A stretch of DNA of 64,000 nt from Acetatifactor sp. (GCA_016290775.1 JAEEVF010000005.1:1-64000), one strand, 5' to 3'. Numbered from the stretch's first letter, positions 8,342 through 17,616 are shown. The notes: generated from the letters alone by a model not told the origin. Numbers and translations are program-made.

Positions 8342-8854
8342 ATGACGAATAGAAAGACTAACATTGTTCCTTTTGAAATGAAGTATTTGAATGAGTATTA
8401 TGATGGCTTTAATACTGAGATTACAAAATACCAATGGCCTGATCCTTTTCGTACAGTTGATGATGCAAAAGAGTTATTACAAGAATTCTTGGATGAAATG
8501 AAAAAGGATGAAACACTTTTATTTGCGGTTGTTGATTCAGAAGAAAGATTTGTTGGAAGTGTTGAGATGCATGGACTTTCAGAGGATTGTCCGGAAGTGG
8601 GAGTATGGATTTGTGAGCCTGAGCAGGGAAAGGGGTACGCATATGAAGCCCTTTCTTATATATTGCATTTCGCGCAGGATAAATATGGTAAAAAGAATTT
8701 CTTTTACGAGGCTGATGTTCGAAATGTCGGCAGTACTAAATTACTGAATAAGTTTTCGAATCTATACGAAATCAATACGCTTGGCGTAGAAGAAATTGTA
8801 ACGGACTCGGGAAAAGAGCTTAAATTGCAGGGGTCAGTAATGAAAGTTAAATAA
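8342..8854 (+). CDS. GNAT-family N-acetyltransferase
   Basis: 170 aa from ATG 8342, which has GGAGG at 8331-8335; an upstream in-frame ATG at 8300 lacks a site. VGVWICEPEQGKGYAYEAL, then SYILHFA, is the acetyl-CoA pyrophosphate-binding segment, and NVGSTKLLNKF is the usual RimJ/RimL-like motif. The acceptor substrate cannot be predicted. It stands alone between two gaps. Confidence 0.85.
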   Translation: MTNRKTNIVPFEMKYLNEYYDGFNTEITKYQWPDPFRTVDDAKELLQEFLDEMKKDETLLFAVVDSEERFVGSVEMHGLSEDCPEVGVWICEPEQGKGYAYEALSYILHFAQDKYGKKNFFYEADVRNVGSTKLLNKFSNLYEINTLGVEEIVTDSGKELKLQGSVMKVK

Positions 8855-8998
8855 CAAATCCTTGTAAAACGGGCATTGCAACGGTATTTAACATAATTGT
8901 CAGCGGGCGTTGACAGATTGCCAAGCATGGTTGGTAGAGCTTTTTATGGGCCTCCTTTACGATTGATATGTAAAAACAATTCTAAGGAGGAACCATCA

Positions 8999-9931
8999 AT
9001 GAAAACACATGTTATTAATCTGCTGCCTTTTAATAACAGAACAGAAATGTCGAGAACGGAGTATGTCATTAAAAAAGTTCTCGCCTTTATCCTGATTTTT
9101 TTTGTGGCCGGAGTTTTAGGAGAGGCTGTTGTAATCGGATTGTATACAGGAATGGGTTATGATCCACTTCATGGAGTAATGCCTGAAGGGCAGATTGCCG
9201 GTCTGATTCCTTATTATGGATATATCCTGTTTTCTGTAATAGCGATACTGTATTGCAAATTAATAGAGAAGCGCAGCATGCGGGATATCGGATTTACGAA
9301 GCGGGGGACGGATTATCTGCTTGGGATCGGAGTTGCCGTAGCAATGCTTGTACTTGTCTTGTTCCTCTGCTTGGTAACAGGCTCCGTTTCTTTTTTGAGA
9401 ATTAACGGAGACGTGAGCATTAGCGGGTTGCTGTTATGGGGGCTGGCCTTCATCATTCAGGGTTCTGAGGAAGAGATTCTTTGCAGGGGCTTTTTGATGA
9501 ATACACTTAAAAAGAAGATACCTCTTCCGGCTGCCGTATTCATAAGTTCGACGGCATTTGTTATTCCTCACCTGATCATGACCCCGATCCTGGATTCGGG
9601 ATTGGTATATGCACTGATCGGTATTGCGAATTTATACCTTATCTCTGTTTTATTCTCCATAATTGTTTTATGGCGTGGGAATATATGGGTTTCCTGCGGA
9701 CTCCATGCAGCGTGGAATTATGTTTTGAACATAATCCTGGGACTTACGGTATCAGGAAATGATGCAAAGATGGACGGATTGTTTCTGATCGGGATAAACA
9801 AGCTTAACATTATCAATGGGTCAGAATATGGATTTGAGGCAGGAATAGCAACGACGGTTATAACAATAATAACGATTTGCGTTATTCTTTATATATGGAA
9901 AGTCAGGAGTGATAATAATGGAATTCAATAA
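8999..9931 (+). CDS. CPBP-family intramembrane glutamic endopeptidase
   Basis: 310 aa from ATG 8999 (AAGGAGG at 8984-8990). It is strongly hydrophobic with about eight membrane segments. The CPBP/Abi motif EEEILCRGFLMNTL, the later FVIPHLI, and HAAWNYVLNI near residue 245 supply the conserved Glu and His residues. The family includes CAAX-type prenyl proteases and bacteriocin self-immunity proteins. It overlaps the next gene, an XRE regulator with a membrane tail, so the two form one unit. An immunity role is possible but not shown. Confidence 0.88.
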   Translation: MKTHVINLLPFNNRTEMSRTEYVIKKVLAFILIFFVAGVLGEAVVIGLYTGMGYDPLHGVMPEGQIAGLIPYYGYILFSVIAILYCKLIEKRSMRDIGFTKRGTDYLLGIGVAVAMLVLVLFLCLVTGSVSFLRINGDVSISGLLLWGLAFIIQGSEEEILCRGFLMNTLKKKIPLPAAVFISSTAFVIPHLIMTPILDSGLVYALIGIANLYLISVLFSIIVLWRGNIWVSCGLHAAWNYVLNIILGLTVSGNDAKMDGLFLIGINKLNIINGSEYGFEAGIATTVITIITICVILYIWKVRSDNNGIQ

Positions 9932-10313
9932 TAAACTGTATGAACTTCGTAAACAAAAGGGTCTTTCACAGGAAGAACTCGCAAATCGTTTGAACGTTTC
10001 CCGCCAAACAGTTTCCAAATGGGAGGTTGGAGAATCTTCACCGGACATGGAAAAGCTTGTTGCAATCAGTGAACTTTTTGACATCTCACTGGATGAACTT
10101 GTGCTTGATAAAGCTGTGAAAAAAGAGGAGGCTTCGGAACAGGTAGTAAAATCCGAGTTGTACAGTGATATAAAAGAGCATGTATTAACGGAAGATAATA
10201 AGAAAAAAGCAAAGAAAGGGCTTAAGATAGCAGGCATGGTGCTGGGAGTACTGTTGCTGATCGATCTTGTTTCGATGATTATATATTTCGCTCTTTTCGG
10301 AATTCCTCAATAA
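9918..10313 (+). CDS. XRE-family regulator with C-terminal membrane segment
   Basis: 131 aa from ATG 9918 (AGGAG at 9905-9909); a GTG at 9909 is less likely. Residues 1-60 form the Cro/C1 helix-turn-helix (YELRKQKGLSQEELANRLNV, then SRQTVSKWE). A charged linker follows, and residues about 105-127 are a single hydrophobic helix. Its start lies inside the CPBP gene, so expression is coupled. The layout suggests a membrane-tethered regulator of the adjacent membrane protease. Confidence 0.85.
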   Translation: MEFNNKLYELRKQKGLSQEELANRLNVSRQTVSKWEVGESSPDMEKLVAISELFDISLDELVLDKAVKKEEASEQVVKSELYSDIKEHVLTEDNKKKAKKGLKIAGMVLGVLLLIDLVSMIIYFALFGIPQ

Positions 10314-10424
10314 GCCTTATAGTTTTTTCGATGGCCAATTATCTCGGAATATAAATGAAAAGGATAACTTCCAGTTTTATAGACGATGACAGATCGTGTT
10401 TTTTGAATGGGGGATAATAATTTC

Positions 10425-10931
10425 ATGGAAAAAATAAATGATTCAATAATCATAAAATCAGCTGAAACCGATGAGGAATTGTGCGGGAGAGGATATGTTC
10501 ACTGTACTGCATGGAAGGAATCTTACAGAGGCATTGTATGTGACCACTATCTTGATACTATGACCGTAGAGGCTACAACAGCACGTGCGCGGAATTTCCC
10601 GGAAAATACTATTGTAGCTAAGGATAAAGATAAAGTTATAGGATTTGCAGTATATAGTCCGTCGAGAGATGAAGATTTGCCGGACGCTGGAGAAGTTGAT
10701 GCAATCTATGTCCTTTCGGAGTATTACGACCGGAAAGTAGGATATAGATTAATGAATGAAGCAATTTCAAGGCTTAGCGAATACAATACATTTTTTGTGT
10801 GGGTATTCGAAAAGAATGAGAGGGCCATAAACTTTTATCACAAATACGGTTTTGAGTTTGACGGCTGCAAAAAGGAATGGACTCTCGGCACACCGGTTAC
10901 AATAGTCAGAATGGTAATGAAAAGAGCGTAA
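10425..10931 (+). CDS. GNAT-family N-acetyltransferase
   Basis: 168 aa from ATG 10425, with GGGGG about 11 bp upstream; ATG 10407 is an alternative start. The motif DAIYVLSEYYDRKVGYRLMN is the acetyl-CoA-binding strand-loop-helix, and NERAINFYHKYGFEFDG is the typical GNAT C-terminal strand. Substrate unknown. Confidence 0.85.
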   Translation: MEKINDSIIIKSAETDEELCGRGYVHCTAWKESYRGIVCDHYLDTMTVEATTARARNFPENTIVAKDKDKVIGFAVYSPSRDEDLPDAGEVDAIYVLSEYYDRKVGYRLMNEAISRLSEYNTFFVWVFEKNERAINFYHKYGFEFDGCKKEWTLGTPVTIVRMVMKRA

Positions 10932-11020
10932 TATCTTTGTATGGATGATCTATTATTTCGATAAAGAAGGATTAAAAGAACTATAAGAAGAGATTCTTTT
11001 TCTTTTTCCGCAATCCGCGG

Positions 11021-11046
11021 GAAGGGGCTTTTTATGCGCCTTTTTT
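11021..11046 (+). terminator. weak terminator-like hairpin
   Basis: AAGGGGC and GCGCCTT can pair with one mismatch around a T-rich loop, followed by TTTT. It lies between the GNAT and ABC genes. Confidence 0.35.
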
Positions 11047-11048
11047 CA

Positions 11049-11077
11049 TGGACTGTAATCCAGTTATGTGATATAAT
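11049..11077 (+). promoter_or_regulatory. promoter of the ABC exporter gene
   Basis: TGGACT (11049-11054), 17 bp, then TATAAT (11072-11077) with an extended -10 TG at 11069-11070. Confidence 0.65.
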
Positions 11078-11189
11078 TTAGGCGCAGTCCGAAAAATCAT
11101 CGATTTTATGAAAACATATTGTGCTTCTTGACCTGTGCAAGAGGTTTGGTTGGTAGGCTGATGATCAAACGAAAAAGGGAAAGTCTCAC

Positions 11190-13379
11190 ATGAAAGAATT
11201 AATATCCGCGATCAAACACTTTCATCTGCATAACAAACGCTATGCCGTCGCCTCTTATGTCTTCGGCCTGATCGACATCGCCTTCACCAGCATTATGGCG
11301 CTGGGCATGAAGTATCTCCTCGACGACGCCATCGGATCCGAGGATGAGAAACTCCTGCTGATGGTGATCCTGTGCATGCTTTTCGGGATCCTCTTGGCAA
11401 AATGCAGCGACATTTTCCGCCGCTATCTGACCGCAGTTTTCTCCTCGAGAACGGTGACGGAATCACGTCGCCAGTGCTTTACGCACCTTCAGGAGCTTTC
11501 CCTTCGGGATTTTTCTGACCTGCAGGTGGCATATTTCGTCGGGAGATTCGCCACGGACATGGGAGCCGTTCAGACGCTGACCAGCGTGACGATTCCCTCT
11601 TTGGTGACTGGGATCGCGAAGATCATCATCAACTTCGTTCTCATCTTCTCACTGGATTTCCGCCTCGCCATGATCAGCTTTGGCGCATTGTTGATCAGCG
11701 CCGCCGTGCTCCTTATCCTGAGCAGGAAATCCCGTGAAGCGGTAACGGCGCTCAAGGATCAGGCCGGCATCCTCATCAACAAGCTCATGGAGGACGTCAA
11801 TAATCAGCCTTCCATAAAAGCATTTGACCTGCAGGAAAAAACACAGTCCGACTACGAACTCGAAAACAAAAAGAATGAAAAGCTTTCCCTTCGTTCCATG
11901 TTCATCAACGGTTGCCTGACCGTTGCCTCCGGTGGATTGATCGAGATCTTCAGCATTCTGATCCTTTGCCTTGGCGCCTTTTGGATCTTCTCCGGCTCCA
12001 TGACGGTCGGCACGCTCGTTTCTTTTAACAGCCTTTTCTCCGCACTTAGCTCAGCGGTCATCGCACTCATTGCGATCATTCCATCGCTTGTGGAATGCAG
12101 AGTATGTATTTATAATCTCAATTTGTTCTTCGCAAAAGAACCGGGCATTACCACAGACCCGAATGCAGTGGCGGTCCCTGATCCTTTGATGGAGCTTTCC
12201 ATGGATCACCTCACCTTTGGCTATCGCCTGGGGAACCCGGTTTTGAAGGACGTTCAGCTAAAGATCCCTGCCGGAAGATCCACGGCCATCGTTGGCCCGA
12301 GCGGCAGCGGTAAAAGTACGATCGCAAACCTTCTCATGCGTTATTATGACCCCGATGAGGGCATGGTCATGGCGGATGATAAGGATTACAAGCATCTGGA
12401 TCTGAAATCGCTCCACAAGGCCGTCGGCATTGTTCCACAGGAGACCGTTTTCTTTAACGACACTATAACCAATAACCTTTTGGCGGCCAAGCCGAATGCC
12501 ACATATGGTGAAATGGTGGAAGCTGTAAAGGCTGCCTCTGCAGACTTTATCATGAGCCTGCCCGGAGGATTCTCCTGTAAGGTGGAGAATGGCGGGAAAT
12601 CGTTATCCGGCGGACAAAGACAGCGCCTGTCCCTTGCCAGAAGCCTTTTAAGGAACCCGCGATTCCTCATCCTCGACGAAGTAACCGCCTCCTTGGATCC
12701 TGCTGCCGAGCGGGCCGTAAATGAAGCCATTATGCGACTTCCACGCCTCGGGACCGCGATCGTCAACGTAACGCACAGACTTTCGGCCATCTCCGGCTAT
12801 GACAACATTTACGTTCTCTCAGATGGCGGCATCGTTGAAAGCGGAACACACGCCTCCCTCATGGCGCAAAAGGGAGTCTATGCGCAGCTATTTGAAAAGC
12901 AAAGCGGCTTTACGGTCACGGACGACATGTCCAGCGCAACCATTACGCCTGAAAGACTTTCCAAGATCGACCTTTTCCGTGAATTCCCGGTAGATTCCCT
13001 TGCCGAGCTCTGTCAGAGCTTTAGCTCGGCCAATTATCAGCCTGGAAGCACGATCATATCCGAGGGAGATGAGGGCGACCTGTTCTATATCATCGTCCGC
13101 GGACGCGTTGAGATCCTTAAGCGGATTGATGATAAGGATAAGCGTGTTAAGATCCTTGAGGACGGCGACTTCTTCGGCGAGATCGCCCTTTTGTCAAACG
13201 TTCCTCGTACTGCCACGGTGCGCACGGTGGAGCCGACCCTTCTGATCTCACTGAAGCGTGCCCGGTTCTTAGAGCTCGTCGCCTCCGTGCCTGGCATGCA
13301 CGACAAACTCGAAAAAACCATGGGCATCCGCCTCGGTGAACTCACCGAGCTCAGCCACCAGAAGCCCGGATCACATTGA
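11190..13379 (+). CDS. ABC exporter (membrane domain plus ATPase) fused to a cyclic-nucleotide-binding-type domain
   Basis: 729 aa. Residues about 15-310 form a six-helix type-IV ABC membrane domain. Residues about 335-575 form the ATPase: Walker A GPSGSGKS near 370, signature LSGGQRQR near 473, Walker B FLILDEV. Residues about 590-715 are an added CNMP-binding-like beta-roll (IISEGDEGDLFYIIVRGRVE, then GDFFGEIALL and RTATVRTVEP). The GEIAL...RTATV segment is the phosphate-binding cassette that contacts cyclic nucleotides in CAP/PKA-type domains, and its Glu and Arg are kept. Exporters normally end after the ATPase, at around 580-600 aa. Substrate unknown. It stands alone with its own promoter and terminator. 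Confidence 0.9.
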   Translation: MKELISAIKHFHLHNKRYAVASYVFGLIDIAFTSIMALGMKYLLDDAIGSEDEKLLLMVILCMLFGILLAKCSDIFRRYLTAVFSSRTVTESRRQCFTHLQELSLRDFSDLQVAYFVGRFATDMGAVQTLTSVTIPSLVTGIAKIIINFVLIFSLDFRLAMISFGALLISAAVLLILSRKSREAVTALKDQAGILINKLMEDVNNQPSIKAFDLQEKTQSDYELENKKNEKLSLRSMFINGCLTVASGGLIEIFSILILCLGAFWIFSGSMTVGTLVSFNSLFSALSSAVIALIAIIPSLVECRVCIYNLNLFFAKEPGITTDPNAVAVPDPLMELSMDHLTFGYRLGNPVLKDVQLKIPAGRSTAIVGPSGSGKSTIANLLMRYYDPDEGMVMADDKDYKHLDLKSLHKAVGIVPQETVFFNDTITNNLLAAKPNATYGEMVEAVKAASADFIMSLPGGFSCKVENGGKSLSGGQRQRLSLARSLLRNPRFLILDEVTASLDPAAERAVNEAIMRLPRLGTAIVNVTHRLSAISGYDNIYVLSDGGIVESGTHASLMAQKGVYAQLFEKQSGFTVTDDMSSATITPERLSKIDLFREFPVDSLAELCQSFSSANYQPGSTIISEGDEGDLFYIIVRGRVEILKRIDDKDKRVKILEDGDFFGEIALLSNVPRTATVRTVEPTLLISLKRARFLELVASVPGMHDKLEKTMGIRLGELTELSHQKPGSH

Positions 13380-13394
13380 TGTTTGTAATGGAAA

Positions 13395-13431
13395 GGGACG
13401 CAGCCCTAACACGGGTGCGTCCCATTTTTTT
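13395..13431 (+). terminator. rho-independent terminator
   Basis: GGGACGCA...CCC pairs with GGG...TGCGTCCC, followed by a run of seven T. It separates the ABC gene from the convergent gene. Confidence 0.85.
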
Positions 13432-13438
13432 GTTTTGT

Positions 13439-14449
13439 TTAGTGGTAGGTTTCGTATTTTTCGTTATCCCACACAAGGTTGCGGTCGGAGTCGAAGATCC
13501 GCTCGTAATCGTCATCTACATATTCAGGCGATGCCGTATAGGCTAAAACATGCTGAGTGCTGATCCTATATCCGTCCTTGGTGAGAATATCGACCTTTAA
13601 GGCCAGAGAGCTTGTTACCGTAGTGTCCTTGTCGAGACTGATCTTCGTGCCATTCTTTACCTCGGTCGTGGCGTCGAAGGCCTCCAGCTCCTTGCCATCG
13701 ACGACATAAGCAATGGTGGCAAACTCTATTTTCTCAGGATTGTCAAAAGCAAGGCTGTACCATCCATTGCACTTGATCTTGCCGCGGGATTCCTTGGATT
13801 CCAGGTTGCACTCCAGTCGCGGCATCGGAAGGATGTTCCAGAAGAGATACTGCTGAAAATCCGAGGACTCTACTTTGGTAATGTTGTCTTCTGCGATGCT
13901 GACCTTGAGCTGATCGTAAAATCCGAAAAGATCCACGGTGATCTTGCCGCTAAAGGATCCAGGGGTGGTCTTTTTAAGCTGCGCTTCATGGTTGCCCAGG
14001 CTGATCGTAACCTTTGTATTCTCCGAGTACTGCTTCAGATTGAGGGAGAAATTAAGGTCAACGGTTTTCTTTTCCATGTCTTCGCCTGCAATCTCATAGG
14101 ACAGATTGGAAACGAGATTGTCACTTTGTTCCACCGATTCCTTCAGCTCGAGCATGTCCATGCTCATCAAGTGCAATTGAGATTGCAGGCTATTGATCGT
14201 GTGATTCAGGCCATCGATCATGCCGTTCACCCTGCTGATGGTGAGAAGCGCGATGATCGACAGCACGATCAGAACGGCCTTGTAGGTGAAGCCGGCCGTC
14301 GCCTGCGGCTCAGGCACGTTGCTGTGGGCGTCCCGAACTTCACCCTTCGTGATCCGGTCTAACCTTTTGTTGTAGGCGATGATACTGATGACAGTAATAA
14401 TGATTGCAACTACGATCAATAATATGATATAGACTGCGATTCTGGACAT
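13439..14449 (-). CDS. membrane protein of unknown family with large exported domain
   Basis: 336 aa. ATG at 14449 is preceded by GGAGGAAACAT. Two membrane segments are visible at residues about 5-26 and 58-76, then a heptad-like stretch (GLNHTINSLQSQLHLMSMD) and a beta-rich region of about 220 residues with repeated strand-turn patterns. I do not recognise the family. It follows the LytTR gene by 39 bp on the same strand, so the two probably form an operon in which this protein may act as the membrane partner of the regulator. Confidence 0.75.
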   Translation of the reverse strand: MSRIAVYIILLIVVAIIITVISIIAYNKRLDRITKGEVRDAHSNVPEPQATAGFTYKAVLIVLSIIALLTISRVNGMIDGLNHTINSLQSQLHLMSMDMLELKESVEQSDNLVSNLSYEIAGEDMEKKTVDLNFSLNLKQYSENTKVTISLGNHEAQLKKTTPGSFSGKITVDLFGFYDQLKVSIAEDNITKVESSDFQQYLFWNILPMPRLECNLESKESRGKIKCNGWYSLAFDNPEKIEFATIAYVVDGKELEAFDATTEVKNGTKISLDKDTTVTSSLALKVDILTKDGYRISTQHVLAYTASPEYVDDDYERIFDSDRNLVWDNEKYETYH

Positions 14450-14488
14450 ATGTTTCCTCCTTATGGACCAATGATTGTGTCTTTGTTA

Positions 14489-14938
14489 TTAAATGTTGAA
14501 AAATCTTCTAAAATCATTGTAGTAGCTTCGGGTGACGTCCACCAATGTGCCGCCCGTAAGCGTCAGTACGTACTTCATGGACAGCGAGGCTCGGATCTTT
14601 TTTACGTGCTTTTTGGATATGATGACCGATTTGCTGACGCGAAGGAATTCCTGCGGATCCAGCAGTTCTTCCAACTGGTACATACGGTCTTGCGCGTAAT
14701 AGATGCCATGGTCCGTATGGATCTCCACGTCTTTGCCAAAGGCCTCCACGTAGATCACCTCGTTTACCGACAGGCGCGCACGCTCTTTCTTGTCGTCGCG
14801 AACATTCAAGAAAGACGGATACATTGAGGACTCCGTGATCACATATTCGCCGTCCTCACTGATCTCAACCCCGTGCCCGGCCAGGTATTCTTTTACGAGG
14901 TTAAATTTTTCCTCCGAAACGGAGATTCGGATCTTCAT
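14489..14938 (-). CDS. LytTR-domain DNA-binding regulator
   Basis: 149 aa. ATG at 14938 has GGAGGTG upstream. The C-terminal hundred residues carry the LytTR signature: VNEVIYVEAFGKDVEIHT, then MYQLEELLDPQEFLRVSKSV, then KKHVKKI. There is no receiver domain, so it belongs to the stand-alone LytTR class usually paired with a membrane protein that controls it. The downstream membrane gene fits that role. It is divergent from the NUDIX gene. Confidence 0.88.
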   Translation of the reverse strand: MKIRISVSEEKFNLVKEYLAGHGVEISEDGEYVITESSMYPSFLNVRDDKKERARLSVNEVIYVEAFGKDVEIHTDHGIYYAQDRMYQLEELLDPQEFLRVSKSVIISKKHVKKIRASLSMKYVLTLTGGTLVDVTRSYYNDFRRFFNI

Positions 14939-15063
14939 TTAGGCACCTCCTTTTTCCTTACGATATCATCATAACAGATGTGTTGAAAATGTAAATGCTT
15001 TGGAAACAAGTTGCACCATAGCACGGAATGAGTTGCATGACGTACCCCCAAAACGGGCAGGAA

Positions 15064-15092
15064 TTGACCAGAGTTTCCGTTTTTGCTATACT
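15064..15092 (+). promoter_or_regulatory. promoter of the NUDIX gene
   Basis: TTGACC (15064-15069), 17 bp, TATACT (15087-15092) with TGC immediately before the -10. Confidence 0.75.
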
Positions 15093-15147
15093 TAGATGAT
15101 AAGAATTGCGTGGTCTTACAAATAAGAGTTAATTGGGGTATGCAAGG

Positions 15148-15708
15148 ATGAGCGTGAGCAACGAGCAATTGCAGATCGAGCTTCAGGATAATGAGTGGCC
15201 GTTTGAATTCACGGACCATGACAGAAGGATCGCCAGAGCGATCGTAACGGATGACTTCGGATTTTATTATTTCGTCCGCGCCGAAAGGGACGATGATTTC
15301 GGAAGAGCGACTTTGATTGAGACCGCTGGCGGCGGAGCAGAAGCGGGCGAGGACCTGGACTGTGCGATCAAGCGCGAACTAAAAGAGGAATTGGGCGCGG
15401 AGGTGGAAGTGATCAGCAGGATAGGTGTCGTCAGTGATTATTACAATCTGATCCACAGGCACAATCTGAACAACTATTTTCTTTGCAAGGTCATTTCCTT
15501 TGGCGACAAGCATTTGACGCAGGATGAGATCGAGGACTTCCATCTGTCCACGCTGAAACTGACCTACGAAGAAGCGCTGGCGGAATATGAAAAAAGACGC
15601 GAGACAAAGATCGGAAGACTTGTTGCGAATCGCGAGGTGCCTATCCTGAAAAGGGCGAGAGAGATCCTCATGGCAACGAAAAGAAGCGATGAGGCTTCAC
15701 AAAGCTGA
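15148..15708 (+). CDS. NUDIX hydrolase
   Basis: 186 aa from ATG 15148; GGGG at 15134-15137 is the likely ribosome site, and a TTG at 15133 is possible. The Nudix box is complete: GGGAEAGEDLDCAIKRELKE, then ELGAE, giving the metal-binding REL-KEEL. It cleaves nucleoside diphosphates linked to another moiety; the substrate is not predictable. Its end overlaps the region upstream of the lipoprotein gene, suggesting co-transcription. Confidence 0.9.
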   Translation: MSVSNEQLQIELQDNEWPFEFTDHDRRIARAIVTDDFGFYYFVRAERDDDFGRATLIETAGGGAEAGEDLDCAIKRELKEELGAEVEVISRIGVVSDYYNLIHRHNLNNYFLCKVISFGDKHLTQDEIEDFHLSTLKLTYEEALAEYEKRRETKIGRLVANREVPILKRAREILMATKRSDEASQS

Positions 15709-15739
15709 AAAGAGGATGAAAGGTAAACATGGGGAAAAC

Positions 15740-16798
15740 ATGAAAAAGGGAAAATGGTGTAAAAGGACGGTTCTTTCGCTGTGGATGCTGGGAGTTTTAC
15801 TGCTGACGGGGTGCCCGAGACGGGTTACGCAAGAGGAGCAGGACGCGATCAAGAAAAGGGCGGATGAAAGTTTGACGCAGGCGCTAGAGGAGAATTGCGG
15901 GTTGAAAGAAGGGGACTATGAGATCCTGTCTGGCGAGTTAACTTACTTAGGCTATCCGCATCCAATCCAGACATATCAGATTCGCGTGGGCGAGGAAACC
16001 TACAACGCCGTCGTAAACTGTGAAGGTTATGAGACCTATGTAAATTACAATTCGGAGGGCTTTGAAGAACAGCTCAAGAACTATGTCAAAGAAAAGATCA
16101 GTGAGGGATCCGAGCTGCAATCCGTTGATTTCGAGATTGCTTCTGTGGTTTACTGGCCGGCCGCAGTAGATTACTTTGACACGATGGTCAAGGAATGGAA
16201 GTTGCTTCCTGCGTCCGTAAAGCCGGAAGGATATGATGAATATCTGAAACTATGTCAGAAGCAAAGTGAGATCAAGATGGAGGTCAAGGCAGAATGCTTT
16301 GGAGAAATGGATCTGGAATCGCTTGACAGTACAAAGCTCTTTGGCGAACGCGTTGAGAAATTCTCATACGGAACCCTTCGGAAATTCACGATCGATCACT
16401 ATGCCTGCTCCGCTGATGCCTCGCCGAAGCCTACGGATTTAGTGGAGACATGTGTTTTTGTGGGGGACTCAAGTGGCCAGATTTCTACAGAAAAGAAAAT
16501 TTCAGTCTATGAATATCTTACGGTTGGAGACAGTTACCTGATAAGGGGCGTCAAGAAGGAAGGCGAGCAGATCAGCGCAACGCTTGAGGACGGACAGATC
16601 AAGATCCTGCCCGGAACAGACAAATATGACCTGTTCACGCAGGAAACAAAAGAAGGCCTTGCCATCAAGAACGGTATCACGCAGGATTGCACATTGGATC
16701 ATGCCCAAAGGCGTACTTGGAAGAAGAGCCCCAAGTACGACTCCTGGTGGTACGTGGACCAGGTTGTAGGCTGGTATATCCTTCCGAATGAAGAATAA
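15740..16798 (+). CDS. putative lipoprotein of unknown function
   Basis: 352 aa from ATG 15740 (GGGG at 15732). The signal peptide is basic, then hydrophobic, and ends in the lipobox LLLTGC, so the mature protein would be acylated on Cys. A coiled stretch (QEEQDAIKKRADESLTQAL) follows, then mixed alpha/beta sequence without a motif I recognise. The charged, soluble body should face outside the membrane. Two double-glycine peptides follow; any link is speculative. Confidence 0.75.
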   Translation: MKKGKWCKRTVLSLWMLGVLLLTGCPRRVTQEEQDAIKKRADESLTQALEENCGLKEGDYEILSGELTYLGYPHPIQTYQIRVGEETYNAVVNCEGYETYVNYNSEGFEEQLKNYVKEKISEGSELQSVDFEIASVVYWPAAVDYFDTMVKEWKLLPASVKPEGYDEYLKLCQKQSEIKMEVKAECFGEMDLESLDSTKLFGERVEKFSYGTLRKFTIDHYACSADASPKPTDLVETCVFVGDSSGQISTEKKISVYEYLTVGDSYLIRGVKKEGEQISATLEDGQIKILPGTDKYDLFTQETKEGLAIKNGITQDCTLDHAQRRTWKKSPKYDSWWYVDQVVGWYILPNEE

Positions 16799-16910
16799 AG
16801 AATTTTTTCGTGGATTTTTGAATTTCGTTCGTATATACTAATAGATGAGATGATTGCTTGAAAAAGCATCGAGATTCTGCCAAACCATAACAGAGATGGA
16901 GGGAAAGAAC

Positions 16911-17165
16911 ATGAGTATGGAAAATAACAAGATTGATGAAAAGGCACTCGACCAGGTTAACGGCGGCGTGATCTTGCAAAGAAATGATGGGAGCTTGCAG
17001 GTGCACAGAGACAGCGATGGTGATTTAAAGGCGTATGGCTCCAGAAATAAGGACACTATGACAAGTACGGCATTCTTTTTGGGCCAAAGCACGGAGATCA
17101 TCGATGAAAAAGAATTCCAAAAAAGGTATCCCGGAGTATCGATGAATCCTGAGGATTATAAATAA
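16911..17165 (+). CDS. double-glycine leader peptide
   Basis: 84 aa from ATG 16911, with a GAGGGAAAG ribosome site. The N-terminus MSMENNKIDEKALDQVNGG ends in Gly-Gly after an acidic amphipathic leader, as in peptides cut by C39-type peptidase transporters. The core of about 65 residues (starting VILQRNDGSLQVHRD) is hydrophilic and lacks Cys, so a lanthipeptide or disulfide bacteriocin is unlikely. It is related in leader to the next gene and to the large array at 44-48.5 kb. Confidence 0.65.
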   Translation: MSMENNKIDEKALDQVNGGVILQRNDGSLQVHRDSDGDLKAYGSRNKDTMTSTAFFLGQSTEIIDEKEFQKRYPGVSMNPEDYK

Positions 17166-17216
17166 TGATACTAATTCCATTTGCTTATGTTGCATTTATG
17201 GCATTAATTTTTGAAG

Positions 17217-17245
17217 TTGATTTTTCGTTTGCACTACGATAGGAT
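17217..17245 (+). promoter_or_regulatory. promoter of the second double-glycine peptide
   Basis: TTGATT (17217-17222), 17 bp, TAGGAT (17240-17245). Confidence 0.55.
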
Positions 17246-17311
17246 TTAGTTCAGAGAAGAAAACATGCCGCGGCCGATCAAGGATCGATGCCGGCAAAGG
17301 AGGAAACTAGT

Positions 17312-17542
17312 ATGAGTGAAAATGGAATGCAGAAAATAGATGAAAAAGAGCTGAGCGGCGTTGCCGGCGGAGCAGGTGATGGACTCCATACGGATTATGA
17401 TTATGAGCCGAACGGAATTTGCTCGTGTGGGAAAACGAGATATTATGTTACCTCAACGACACGTGATGCGGATGGTAATATAATAGATATCCACAAATTT
17501 TACGAGTGCATCGCATGTGGCCCGCTGGAATTTATACAATAG
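17312..17542 (+). CDS. double-glycine leader peptide with Cys-containing core
   Basis: 76 aa from ATG 17312 (AAAGGAGG just upstream). Leader MSENGMQKIDEKELSGVAGG, then a core with CSCGKTRYY and CIACGP, that is two Cys-x-Cys/Cys-x-x-Cys pairs that could bind zinc or form disulfides. The leader is shared with the preceding peptide, but each seems to have its own transcription start. A terminator follows. Confidence 0.65.
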   Translation: MSENGMQKIDEKELSGVAGGAGDGLHTDYDYEPNGICSCGKTRYYVTSTTRDADGNIIDIHKFYECIACGPLEFIQ

Positions 17543-17577
17543 CCCCATCAGGATGGAACTCATAAAGATTTGGCATT

Positions 17578-17601
17578 AGGACCGCTTCGGCGGTCCTTTT
17601 T
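17578..17601 (+). terminator. rho-independent terminator
   Basis: AGGACCGC-TTCG-GCGGTCCT with a stable tetraloop followed by TTTT. Confidence 0.9.
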
Positions 17602-17616
17602 CAACGGGTTTTTTCA

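Noticed and set aside
11190..13379. Exporter for the double-glycine peptides
   Set aside because: It lacks an N-terminal C39 peptidase domain and is about 31 kb from the array, so there is no support for that role.
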